NCBI GenBank assembly: GCA_937868725.1
Contig: CALMMQ010000106.1
Span: forward strand, 1 to 64,000
Direction of reading: 5' to 3'
Length of the DNA stretch: 64,000 bases
Source of the DNA: an uncultured Pleomorphomonas sp.
Lineage (GTDB): Bacteria; Pseudomonadota; Alphaproteobacteria; Rhizobiales; Pleomorphomonadaceae
Shown: positions 46,146 through 53,444 of the stretch, one piece after another
Numbering within the stretch: the stretch's first letter is position 1
Layout: each line of letters begins with the position of its first letter
The notes under the pieces: model-generated
What the model was told of the DNA's origin: nothing
Databases searched by the model: none
Seen by the model: the letters and a program-made list of their open reading frames with translations, nothing else
Translations under genes and position numbers: made by a program

Positions 46146-46370
46146 TCACCTCACGGATCGACAGACCAGGACGCGGTCGTCAAGACCGACGACGTAGATG
46201 CTGGCGTCCTTGACCCTTTCCACGGCATGGCGTCGGACGACATAACTGTAACCCAAAGTGACTCTTCTGCCAAAGCCTGCATGTTGCAGGAAGTCGTTTA
46301 TTTTCATGCGCTTACGAAAAAAACACAAAATTACTCGATCCGCAAACTGTAACCTCCTGGGCAGGATCAA
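46146..46370 (-). CDS. Small ORF in the repressor operon
   Basis: A predicted 74-residue basic protein, or 53 residues if it starts at the internal ATG at 46307 (MKINDFLQHAGFGRRV). The stop lies just upstream of the zinc-ribbon gene start and the frame fills the gap after the repressor with only 19 bp left, which supports it as a real gene. No family was recognised. Coding status is moderately supported by position only. Confidence 0.45.
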   Translation of the reverse strand: MILPRRLQFADRVILCFFRKRMKINDFLQHAGFGRRVTLGYSYVVRRHAVERVKDASIYVVGLDDRVLVCRSVR

Positions 46371-46389
46371 AGTAGCTCGACGCAGGCTG

Positions 46390-47133
46390 CTAAATTTCTC
46401 GTCCCAGCCACGCTACGCGCCCCACCATAGTGAAGTCCACCGCGCCTTCTGGCGGAATGGCCTCCGTCGGGTACAGATCTCCTCCTCGGTCGGATACCAG
46501 TATAATGCTGCCGTCAGTCCGTAGACTAACGCGCTTAACCAATATATTCCCCAAGAATGATACTACATAAATTCCATTGTCTCTGGCGCGGTTAAATGAA
46601 GTGTCAATTAATAATGTATCTCCTTTCTGAATAGTAGGATCCATTGAGTCATCCCGGACGACAAATGCTCTAGCGTTGTCGTTGCTCAATCCTAGTTTTC
46701 TCAACCACTCGCTTCGAAAAGCTATAGCAGCTGAATACCCGTCACCGGGCAGCAAACCGAACCAGGGCGTTTCCTCGACTTCCGGCAAATAGGGCACCAG
46801 CGAGAACTCGCCATCTGAAAGACGGTAGGAGAAATCGATGGCCTCGTCCAAGCTACGCTCAGCCTGAATTCCTGGGCCGCATCCAGCCAACCAATCCAGA
46901 GAGACACCGGCTACGCCACATAGCGGCAAAACGCCGAATAAATTCGGCTTTGTCCGTCCTTCTCTCCAGTTCACTAGAGTGTCGGTCGTGGTGCCCGCTA
47001 GCTTCGCCGCTTTTACAAGGCCGCCGCAGCGGTCGATAACCCACGATAATCTCTGACCGAATTCAACGTTATCGCCATGCATGGCAACGAGAATCGGCTT
47101 CAGCTCATCGTATCCTTTTCTTTTGCCAGCCAT
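46390..47133 (-). CDS. Phage repressor, HTH plus S24 LexA-like domain
   Basis: A 247-residue repressor. The N-terminal HTH is about residues 26-60 (LVKAAKLAGTTTDTLVNWREGR). The C-terminal S24 domain has Ser163 in RDDSMDPTIQKGD and Lys200 in NILVKRVSL, the expected catalytic dyad. It is divergent from the ner-like gene across three 14-bp palindromes, so it should repress the early promoter. ATG at 47133 has GGAG 7 bp upstream and is preferred to 47139. The gene is less GC-rich than its neighbours. Confidence 0.92.
   Translation of the reverse strand: MAGKRKGYDELKPILVAMHGDNVEFGQRLSWVIDRCGGLVKAAKLAGTTTDTLVNWREGRTKPNLFGVLPLCGVAGVSLDWLAGCGPGIQAERSLDEAIDFSYRLSDGEFSLVPYLPEVEETPWFGLLPGDGYSAAIAFRSEWLRKLGLSNDNARAFVVRDDSMDPTIQKGDTLLIDTSFNRARDNGIYVVSFLGNILVKRVSLRTDGSIILVSDRGGDLYPTEAIPPEGAVDFTMVGRVAWLGREI
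46934..46947. promoter_or_regulatory. Operator-like palindrome inside the repressor gene
   Basis: CCGAATAAATTCGG fits the consensus of the three operators upstream (CCGAA-N4-TTCGG) and falls in codons for about residues 62-67 of the repressor. It may be a fourth binding site, or a chance match. Confidence 0.5.
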
Positions 47134-47142
47134 TGCCATTCT

Positions 47143-47196
47143 CCGAAAAAATTCGGCAAAGCCAAAAAAATTCGGTGCTAACCCGAATAATTTCGG
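47143..47196. promoter_or_regulatory. Three repressor operators in the lysis-lysogeny switch
   Basis: CCGAAAAAATTCGG (47143-47156), CCAAAAAAATTCGG (47162-47175) and CCGAATAATTTCGG (47183-47196) are 14-bp near-palindromes starting 19 and 21 bp apart, about two helical turns. They sit directly between the repressor start and a candidate early -10 (TATAAC at 47198-47203). Confidence 0.85.
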
Positions 47197-47222
47197 CTAT
47201 AACACTACCGAACAGACACCTA

Positions 47223-47264
47223 CGGCGCGCCGCTCCCGCTCTCCAAACGTAGTGCGGCGCGCCG
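47223..47264. promoter_or_regulatory. Inverted repeat upstream of ner, candidate Ner site
   Basis: CGGCGCGCCGC (47223-47233) and GCGGCGCGCCG (47254-47264) are perfect 11-bp inverted copies with 20 bp between them. They lie in the likely 5' leader of the early transcript, where Ner-type autoregulators act. Confidence 0.6.
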
Positions 47265-47310
47265 AAATAGAAGCGGTCGGAATCCCGGCCGCCAGCGATA
47301 TGGAGCAGTC

Positions 47311-47643
47311 ATGTCCCAGTGGTGGACCCCGCCCGACATCAAGGCGGCGCTGACGAAGCGAGGGTGGACCCTCGCCGCCATCGACCGCCAGGGCGACGAG
47401 CAAGGGCCGTTCTACAACGGCGCCGCCCGTCAATCGTTGCGAGGCGGGAACTACCGCGCCGCTGTCGTGATCTCGAAGATCCTCGACGTTGCGATGCACG
47501 AGCTGTTCCCCGGCATGTACCTGACTGCTCGCCCTGGCCGACCGGAACCCGTTCGGTCAGGACTGACTGACTCATCGCACAAAGGTGTGCGTGAATCGAG
47601 GCAATCCGGCGCAACCGCCGCTGACAGTGTGAGGGCTGCATGA
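47311..47643 (+). CDS. Ner/Nlp-like DNA-binding protein
   Basis: A 110-residue protein. The N-terminal half (WTPPDIKAALTKRGWTLAAIDRQ ... RQSLRGGNYRAAVVISKILDVAMHELFPGMY) matches the Ner/Nlp winged-helix family that, in Mu, shuts down repressor and early transcription. The last 40 residues are polar and disordered, longer than in Mu Ner. It is the first gene of the rightward early operon and faces the repressor gene. Confidence 0.85.
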   Translation: MSQWWTPPDIKAALTKRGWTLAAIDRQGDEQGPFYNGAARQSLRGGNYRAAVVISKILDVAMHELFPGMYLTARPGRPEPVRSGLTDSSHKGVRESRQSGATAADSVRAA

Positions 47644-47810
47644 TGGCCTTCCTGTCTATTTTCCGTGTCCCCGTCGACAGTCCCCGCCGGCGCCACTTCG
47701 AGGTGGCGCTGATGGCGCTGCGCGCGTCGATCGACGCTGTCGCTCTGATGCTGGCCGTCGGCGGCATGGTGTCGGTCGCCTACGGCGTCGCCGACCTGCT
47801 GGGAGGCTGA
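47643..47810 (+). CDS. Small membrane protein (55 residues)
   Basis: Starts at ATG 47643, overlapping the ner stop (TGATG); an adjacent in-frame ATG is at 47640. The C-terminal half is one hydrophobic segment (SIDAVALMLAVGGMVSVAYG). It is tightly packed in the early operon, which supports it as real. No family was recognised. Confidence 0.6.
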   Translation: MAFLSIFRVPVDSPRRRHFEVALMALRASIDAVALMLAVGGMVSVAYGVADLLGG

Positions 47811-47812
47811 CC

Positions 47813-48022
47813 ATGGCGACAGCCCACCCAACCGCCCTGGCCGAGATGATCGCCGTCGTGGGAATCGCGACAGCGCATTCACGGGCCATGGGGCGCCCTG
47901 ATCCGACCGACGACGAGCTGACGCGCCTGCTTCTGGCCTCTGATTTCGCCGCCGCCGATATCGCCCGCGATCTGGCAACCGTGCAGGTCGCCGTCGCCGA
48001 GACCATGGGGGAGTCGGCATGA
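47813..48022 (+). CDS. Early phage protein of unknown function (69 residues)
   Basis: A helical, Ala-rich 69-residue protein, with DPTDDELTRLLLASDFAAADIARDLATVQ as its main feature. It starts 2 bp after the previous stop and overlaps the next gene by 4 bp (ATGA), so it is part of the translationally coupled early operon. No family was recognised. Confidence 0.7.
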   Translation: MATAHPTALAEMIAVVGIATAHSRAMGRPDPTDDELTRLLLASDFAAADIARDLATVQVAVAETMGESA

Positions 48023-48267
48023 CCATGATCTATTTCGCCGGTCTCGAAGAACGCGCAGCGCGCTACCAGCGCGAGGCCGCCCAGGCCTCGGCCGAGGCGA
48101 TGGATCTGCGCATTGCCCTCGGCCGCATGGGCCGGGCGCCGAGCAGCGACGAGGCGGCCATGGCAGCCCACTTCGACGAGGTGGCGCGGGCAACATCAGC
48201 GCGCGCCATCGAGATGCTGTGGCTGCTGCTCGATTTCCAGCTGATTCACCGGCCGAAGGCGGCCTGA
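48019..48267 (+). CDS. Early phage protein, helical (82 residues)
   Basis: An 82-residue predicted all-helical protein. Its first part (LEERAARYQREAAQASAEAMDLRIALGRM) looks like a coiled coil. It overlaps the previous gene by 4 bp. After it, 130 bp contain several GC-rich hairpins before the next gene. The function is unknown. Confidence 0.7.
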   Translation: MTMIYFAGLEERAARYQREAAQASAEAMDLRIALGRMGRAPSSDEAAMAAHFDEVARATSARAIEMLWLLLDFQLIHRPKAA

Positions 48268-48399
48268 CCATTCCCGGCCAGCCAGGGCCGGGCATCGCGT
48301 CACCTGCGAAAGTGGTGAGGGGCCGGGCTCCGGCGCGTTTCCTCCCCCAACTTGGCCGCCGGGCGCACGGGTCCGGCGGCCCCTTTCAGGAGACTTGAT

Positions 48400-48681
48400 A
48401 TGGCCGAAGAACGGACCCCACCCACCATGCGCGCCAAGATGCGCATCGGCTCCATAACGCCCTGGTGGTCGGACGCCGATGGGAAGCCCCAACAGGAGTC
48501 GCTCAGCATGCATGGCATTGCTGCGAACAGCTATCCCGCGGATGGCGCCGACGAGAACAACACCTTCGCCAAGTTTACTCCCTCGGCTGCTCTGAATTTG
48601 ACGATCGCCAACCCTGCTCTGATCGGCAAGTTCGCGGTGGGCGACACCTTCTACGTCGACTTCACGCCCACCGCCTCCTGA
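48400..48681 (+). CDS. Conserved-type small phage protein (93 residues)
   Basis: A 93-residue beta-rich protein. It begins MAEERTPPTMRAKMRIG and ends FAVGDTFYVDFTPTAS, with NTFAKFTPSAALNLTIANP in the middle. This pattern (AKFTPSA...LTI.NP...G..FYVDFTP) recurs in small proteins of many phages, but their function is unknown. The ribosome site AGGAG lies 8 bp before ATG 48400. The stop falls in the first 53-bp direct repeat. Confidence 0.75.
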   Translation: MAEERTPPTMRAKMRIGSITPWWSDADGKPQQESLSMHGIAANSYPADGADENNTFAKFTPSAALNLTIANPALIGKFAVGDTFYVDFTPTAS

Positions 48682-48730
48682 CGCTCAGGTCTCCGACCGG
48701 GCGCTGTGCCCGGCCGGCTTCCCGAGCGCC
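48678..48730 (+). repeat. 53-bp direct repeat, upstream copy
   Basis: It matches 49077-49129 at about 47 of 53 positions, starts at the stop codon of the preceding gene and contains a hairpin of the GCCGGGC/GCCCGGC type. It lies directly before the DUF2829 gene. Confidence 0.85.
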
Positions 48731-48765
48731 AGTGCTCGCCGCCCGAAGCGGACAAGGAGACCATC

Positions 48766-49080
48766 ATGAAGTTTGAAGAAGCCCTCAACGCCATGCTGTC
48801 GGGAAGCCCGGTCGGTCGGGAAACCGACTACAACCACGTGCGAGTGTATCTCGTGAAAGGCAGCATCGATCTGCCGCCGGAGACCATCGAGCAAGACGCC
48901 GATGACGTCGTCTCGGCGATGGAGACGCCGATCCAGCTTCGGTACTTCGACGCGGGCGATACCGGCAGCATCACGCGCCTGCCGCGCTTCGATGCCCTCG
49001 ATACCGAAGGCAACACTGTGACTGGGTGGCTTCCCACCGCTGCCGACCTCTTTGCGATCGACTGGGAAATTCTCGACTGA
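48766..49080 (+). CDS. DUF2829 protein, Tad2-like anti-Thoeris candidate
   Basis: A 104-residue protein. It begins MKFEEALNAMLSGSPVGRE, has a central YLVKGSID strand, and ends WLPTAADLFAIDWEILD, the last being the strongest DUF2829 feature. DUF2829 includes Tad2, a phage protein that sequesters the signal molecule of Thoeris defence. The usual Lys/Trp-rich strand after the first helix is replaced by ETDYNHVRV, so ligand binding is uncertain. It lies between two 53-bp direct repeats. Family assignment is good; the anti-defence role is inferred. Confidence 0.75.
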   Translation: MKFEEALNAMLSGSPVGRETDYNHVRVYLVKGSIDLPPETIEQDADDVVSAMETPIQLRYFDAGDTGSITRLPRFDALDTEGNTVTGWLPTAADLFAIDWEILD

Positions 49081-49129
49081 CGCTCCGGTCTCCGGCCGGG
49101 CGCCGTGCCCGGCCGGTCTCCCGAACGCC
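49077..49129 (+). repeat. 53-bp direct repeat, downstream copy
   Basis: It begins at the stop of the DUF2829 gene and matches 48678-48730 with about six differences. Its core is the hairpin GGCCGGGCGCCGTGCCCGGCC. Confidence 0.85.
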
Positions 49130-49159
49130 CGTTCGAACCGTGTTTGAAGAGGTCCAAAA

Positions 49160-50011
49160 ATGCAGGCGCTGACAGTAAAAATCTCCCAGATCGACGCGAC
49201 GCGCGGCTTGCGCGCCGTCTCCGACGCCTGGGCCCAGACGATGGCCGAGGAGGCGCAGCGCGACGGCGGCCCGAAATGGCAGCCGATCGACGTGGTCGAG
49301 GTCGGGACCGGCAAATATCGCCTGGTCGACGGCCGCCGCCGCCTGGCCGCCAGCATCCGGCTGGGGCTGGACGAAGTCGACGCGCGGGTGCTGACGGCGA
49401 CTGAATACGCCGATGAAGCGGCGATCCAGCTGCACGAGATCAAGGCCAACATGTTGCAGTCGGGCGTGACCGCGCTCGAACGGGCGGTCTATCTCGCCGC
49501 CTGGAAGAACCTACACGAGGCCGTCAACGGGCCGGCGCGACGCGGCCGCAAGAGCGCTGCGGAATTGGCGCAGAATTCTGCGGCAATTCAGTCGGGCGAG
49601 TTCGTCGGGGCATTTTCGCCGCTAGCGGCGGCCACGCTCGGCATCTCCGAGCGCTCGGTGCAGGTGGCCGTGCAGGTGGCGCGCGGCATCAGCGCGACGG
49701 TGCAGGCGCGCATTGCGCCGACGCCGCTCGCCGACACCATGAGCGAGCTGCTGCTGCTCTCCGGCGAGACGGCCGAACGGCAGGAGCGGATCGTGGGGCT
49801 GCTGCTGGCCGATCCGCCGAGCGCACTGCACGTGGCCGAGGCCATCGCCATCATCGACCGCGTGCCGGCGCCGCGCCAGCTCGAGATGTGGGAGACGGTC
49901 TACGGCCGCCTGTCGAAGCTGCCCGATACGCAGCTCGACCGGTTGTTTGACCAGATGGCCCCGGCGATCGAGCGCTGGCTGGCTGCCAAGTCCGGCAGGA
50001 AGGCCGCCTGA
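49160..50011 (+). CDS. ParB-like N-terminal domain protein
   Basis: A 283-residue protein. The N-terminus is ParB-like (VKISQIDATRGLR, WQPIDVVEVGTGKYRLVDGRRRLAASIRLG), with DGRRRLAA in place of the GERRWRA of true ParB. A middle HTH-like part (LSPLAAATLGISERSVQVAVQVARGI) and an Ala/Leu-rich C-terminus follow. Such proteins precede MuA in many alphaproteobacterial Mu-like phages. Role is unknown; DNA binding or nuclease-like activity is possible. Confidence 0.85.
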   Translation: MQALTVKISQIDATRGLRAVSDAWAQTMAEEAQRDGGPKWQPIDVVEVGTGKYRLVDGRRRLAASIRLGLDEVDARVLTATEYADEAAIQLHEIKANMLQSGVTALERAVYLAAWKNLHEAVNGPARRGRKSAAELAQNSAAIQSGEFVGAFSPLAAATLGISERSVQVAVQVARGISATVQARIAPTPLADTMSELLLLSGETAERQERIVGLLLADPPSALHVAEAIAIIDRVPAPRQLEMWETVYGRLSKLPDTQLDRLFDQMAPAIERWLAAKSGRKAA

Positions 50012-50013
50012 CC

Positions 50014-50475
50014 ATGCCGAAACGCCGCCGCGACGCGGGCACCATCGATCTGTTCCGAGACCTGACGCCGCCGCCGGTGGTGGAGCGGTATCCGGAGGAT
50101 TCGGTGCGTGCCTACGACGTGGCGGGTCGGCTTTCGAAGGCTGTGGCCCTGACTCTGGCGGATTGCGGCATGAGCCGCGCCGAGGTGGCCAAAGCCATGG
50201 CCGATCTCCTCAATGACGAAACGATGAGCAAGGCGATGCTGGACAACTTTGCGAGCCAGGCCAAGGACCACGTGATCAGCGCGCTGCGCCTGGTCGGCCT
50301 GGTGGCGGTGACGGCGGATCCGCGCGCCCTGAACATGCTGCTCGAGCCAGCCGGGATGGTGGTGGTACCGGCCAAATATGAGCCGCTAATCCGCCGCGAA
50401 GTCGCGAAAGACCACCTCACGGCGCTGCAGCGCGAGATCGACGCGGCCGATGCCGCCTGGAGGGCCGGGAAATGA
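50014..50475 (+). CDS. Phage protein of unknown function before MuA
   Basis: A 153-residue protein with a basic N-terminus (MPKRRRDAGTIDLFRDLTPPP) and helical remainder (GMSRAEVAKAMADLLNDETMSKAMLDNFASQAKD), which could hold a helix-turn-helix. It overlaps the MuA start by 4 bp (ATGA), indicating coupled translation. The same position in related prophages is held by similar proteins. Confidence 0.8.
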   Translation: MPKRRRDAGTIDLFRDLTPPPVVERYPEDSVRAYDVAGRLSKAVALTLADCGMSRAEVAKAMADLLNDETMSKAMLDNFASQAKDHVISALRLVGLVAVTADPRALNMLLEPAGMVVVPAKYEPLIRREVAKDHLTALQREIDAADAAWRAGK

Positions 50476-52652
50476 CAGCCCGTCCCATCGATCAGGAATG
50501 GTTTTCATCATCGGAACTCGCTGCGCTACAGCTGCGCGACTTGCCTAAGACTCGCAAAGGCATCACCGAGTACGCCGAGTCACATGGCTGGAACGACGAT
50601 CCGGCCCGCTGCCGCGATCGCGCCGGCCGTGGCGGTGGACTTGAGTATCACCTCAGCCTGATCCCGACCTTGGCCTGGGCCGATTATCACCGCCGCACCA
50701 TGGTGGTGGGCGAAGTCGAGCCGATCCGGCCGCAACCAGTGCTACCGACGCCGGAGACAGAGCGCGCCCGCGTCACTCAGGCGGCGCGACTGGCCATCCT
50801 GACGGCGCTGGAGCGCTACGGCGCCGGGCTCAACCTCCGCGAGGAGGGGCGGGTTTTTGCCTTTTCGGGCGCCTACAACATGGGGCATCTGGCCGTCGAC
50901 GCCTGGGTGCGCGAGGCTGTACCGACCGTGTCCAAGCGCAGCCTGTTCCGCTGGCGGGCCGAGGCCAAGGCGGGGCAGAGCCTCGGCTTTGACCGCAGCC
51001 TCGCCCGCAAGGGCAAGGGCATCCTCGATCTCGCCAACGACGGCAAGGTGGCGGCGTGGATCATGGGGCTGGTGGCGGCCAATCCGGCGCTTTCAGCCAA
51101 GCACATCCGCCGAGATTTGCGGGCCGTGTTCGGCGATGATCTCATGTTGCCATCGGGCGAGTTGACGCCAGTGCCGCCGATCAGGACGCTGCAGCACTGG
51201 ATCAAGGCCATGAAGGCCGAGAAGCATGTGGCCCTGACGGCGCTTTCGAATCCTGACAAGTTCCGGTCGCACTTCCGGCCGTCTGGAACGGGCGCTTACA
51301 GCCATGTCCGTGACCTGAATACGCTCTGGATGATCGATGCCTCGCCGGTCGACGCGCTCTGTGTCGATGGCCGCCACTCGATCTACGCTTGCATCGACAT
51401 CGCCAGCCGGCGGACCATCTGGTACGTCAGTCGGACGCCGCGTGCGTCGGCCGTCGGTCTGCTGATCCGCAAGGCCATCCTTGGCTGGGGCATCTGCCGC
51501 CAGATCAAGACCGACAACGGCTCCGATTTCAAAGCCATCCAGACTCAGCAGCTGTTCCACGATCTCAACATCGACGTTGACTACTGCGTGGCCTACACGC
51601 CGCAGCAAAAGGGCCATGTCGAGCGGGCCATCAAGACCTTCCAGCATGATTGCGGACCGCTGCTGCCGGGTTACATCGGCCATGACGTGACCGAGCGCAA
51701 GGCGATCGAGGACCGCAAGAGCTTTGCCGAGCGGCTCGGCGAGGAGACGGCGGAGGCGTTCGCGGTTTCGATGACGGGCGCCCAACTGGCGACCTATCTC
51801 GACGACTGGAACAGCCTCATCTACGAGCAGCAGGATCACTCTGCGCTCGGCAAGTCGCCGGCGCAGGCTGCGGCGGCATCCACGACGGTGATCCGCCGCG
51901 TCGACGAGCGCGCCCTCGACGTGCTGTTGATGCCGATCGCCGGCAAGGACGGCATCCGCACCGTAACCAAGACCGGCATCCGGATCGACCATTTCGACTA
52001 CGTCATCATGGAAGCACTGCCGCGTGATCGCGTGCTGGTGCGCATGGACCCGCACGACGCAGGCCGCGCCTACGCCTTCGACGCCGAAGACGGTCATTTC
52101 GTGGGCGCGGCGATCTGTGCCGGTTTGCGCGGCATCGCCCCCGCGACACTGATCAAGGCCAAGCGCGAGCGTCAGGCGGAAATCCTCCGCGATCACACGG
52201 CCGCCGCCAAGAAGGCGATCAAGGAATCGCAAGCGCTTGGCCCGCTGATCGAGCGCGCGCTCGAGGTAGCCCGCAGGGATATGCCGAACGTGGTCGCCCT
52301 GCCCAAGCGGGAAGAGCGCCACACGACGCCGGCGATCGAGGCGGCGATCGAGGCGGCAAGCCCACGCAAGACCGAACTGCCGGCCCGCGAGGAAGTGCGG
52401 GCAATGATGGACCGCCTCAGCGCCGACGTGCACGAGGCCATCTTCCCGGCGCCGCCCTCGTCCGAGCGGGTGCGGCCACTCCGCCCCACCGAGACGCGCG
52501 AGCAGCGATTCCGGAAGTGGCTGGAATTAAAGGCCAAGCGCGAAGCCGGCGAGGAACTGCCGTTCGAGGCCGGCCACTGGATGGCCTCGTACGAGACCGA
52601 CAGCGAGTGGAAGGCGATGAAGCGCCTCTACGACGCCGGGGCAACCTTTTGA
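50472..52652 (+). CDS. Mu-like transposase A
   Basis: A 726-residue transposase. Residues about 5-70 hold the MuA N-terminal winged helix (EWFSSSELAALQ). The catalytic triad reads Asp289 (MIDASPVDAL), Asp348 (KTDNGSDFKA) and Glu384 (GHVERAIKTF). A beta-barrel follows at about 500-570 and the C-terminal tail that contacts MuB comes last. It cuts and joins phage ends during integration and replicative transposition. A hairpin lies between its stop and the MuB gene. Confidence 0.96.
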   Translation: MTARPIDQEWFSSSELAALQLRDLPKTRKGITEYAESHGWNDDPARCRDRAGRGGGLEYHLSLIPTLAWADYHRRTMVVGEVEPIRPQPVLPTPETERARVTQAARLAILTALERYGAGLNLREEGRVFAFSGAYNMGHLAVDAWVREAVPTVSKRSLFRWRAEAKAGQSLGFDRSLARKGKGILDLANDGKVAAWIMGLVAANPALSAKHIRRDLRAVFGDDLMLPSGELTPVPPIRTLQHWIKAMKAEKHVALTALSNPDKFRSHFRPSGTGAYSHVRDLNTLWMIDASPVDALCVDGRHSIYACIDIASRRTIWYVSRTPRASAVGLLIRKAILGWGICRQIKTDNGSDFKAIQTQQLFHDLNIDVDYCVAYTPQQKGHVERAIKTFQHDCGPLLPGYIGHDVTERKAIEDRKSFAERLGEETAEAFAVSMTGAQLATYLDDWNSLIYEQQDHSALGKSPAQAAAASTTVIRRVDERALDVLLMPIAGKDGIRTVTKTGIRIDHFDYVIMEALPRDRVLVRMDPHDAGRAYAFDAEDGHFVGAAICAGLRGIAPATLIKAKRERQAEILRDHTAAAKKAIKESQALGPLIERALEVARRDMPNVVALPKREERHTTPAIEAAIEAASPRKTELPAREEVRAMMDRLSADVHEAIFPAPPSSERVRPLRPTETREQRFRKWLELKAKREAGEELPFEAGHWMASYETDSEWKAMKRLYDAGATF

Positions 52653-52662
52653 CCAAAGAAAA

Positions 52663-52681
52663 GGCCCGGACGAGCCGGGCC
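52663..52681 (+). terminator. Hairpin between MuA and MuB genes
   Basis: A 7-bp perfect GC stem GGCCCGG/CCGGGCC with a 5-nt loop and no T run. It may set relative expression of MuA and MuB or simply stabilise the message. Confidence 0.5.
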
Positions 52682-52700
52682 ATCAAGTGAAGAGGCCTTG

Positions 52701-53444
52701 ATGATGAGCGGAAATTTGGGACAAGGCAAGGGCGGGACGATAGCGGTCCTCAAAAATGTCGCGGCCTGCATGACGGCGATGGAACGGCTGATCGATCGCG
52801 GTCCCGGCCGGCCGGGCATTGGCGTGTTCTACGGCCATTCCGGCTACGGCAAGACCTATTCAGCCATCTACGTCCAGAACATGACCCGCGCGGCCCGCGT
52901 CGAGGTCGGCGACAGCTGGACGCGCAAAGTGTTCCTCGAGAAACTCGCGGCCGAACTCGGCCAGGAGACGCGCGGTACCATCTCGCAGCTAGTCGACCGC
53001 GTCGTCGAGACGCTGGTGGATGATGATCGGCCGGTGATCGTCGACGAGGCCGACAAGCTCTGCGACAAGCACATGATCGAGATGGTGCGCGAGCTGCACG
53101 AAGCATCGGGCGCGCCGTTCTTGTTGCTCGGCGAGGAAAAGCTGCCAGCCAAGATCGCCGAGGTCGAGCGCGTCCATAACCGCGTGCTCGTCTGGGAGCC
53201 GGCCCAGCGCTGCGACCAGGATGACGCCCGCAAGCTCGTCGATCTGCTCAGCCCCAAGATCAAGATCGCCGACGACCTGGTGACCCGCATCCGCGAGACC
53301 GCCAGCGGTCGGGCCCGGCTGATCGTGGTCAACACCGACCAGGTGCTGACCTATGCCCGCCGCGCCGGCCTCGCCGAGATCGGCCTTGCCGACTATGCCG
53401 GCGACTGGATCGATGGCCGTGCCCCCCGTCCGAGGGCCGCCTGA
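52701..53444 (+). CDS. Mu-like target DNA activator B (AAA ATPase)
   Basis: A 247-residue AAA+ ATPase. The Walker A motif is GHSGYGKT at residues 45-52 and the Walker B is PVIVDEAD. It lacks the long N-terminal HTH of Mu B. It binds DNA with ATP and directs MuA to target sites, and gives target immunity. The start may be 52701 or 52704; TTG 52698 is also in frame. The stop overlaps the next start (TGATG). Confidence 0.93.
   Translation: MMSGNLGQGKGGTIAVLKNVAACMTAMERLIDRGPGRPGIGVFYGHSGYGKTYSAIYVQNMTRAARVEVGDSWTRKVFLEKLAAELGQETRGTISQLVDRVVETLVDDDRPVIVDEADKLCDKHMIEMVRELHEASGAPFLLLGEEKLPAKIAEVERVHNRVLVWEPAQRCDQDDARKLVDLLSPKIKIADDLVTRIRETASGRARLIVVNTDQVLTYARRAGLAEIGLADYAGDWIDGRAPRPRAA

Noticed and set aside
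49160..50011. True partition protein ParB for a plasmid-like prophage
   Set aside because: No ParA partner or parS sites were seen, and the key GERRxRA motif is altered; ParB-like proteins are common before MuA in these phages.
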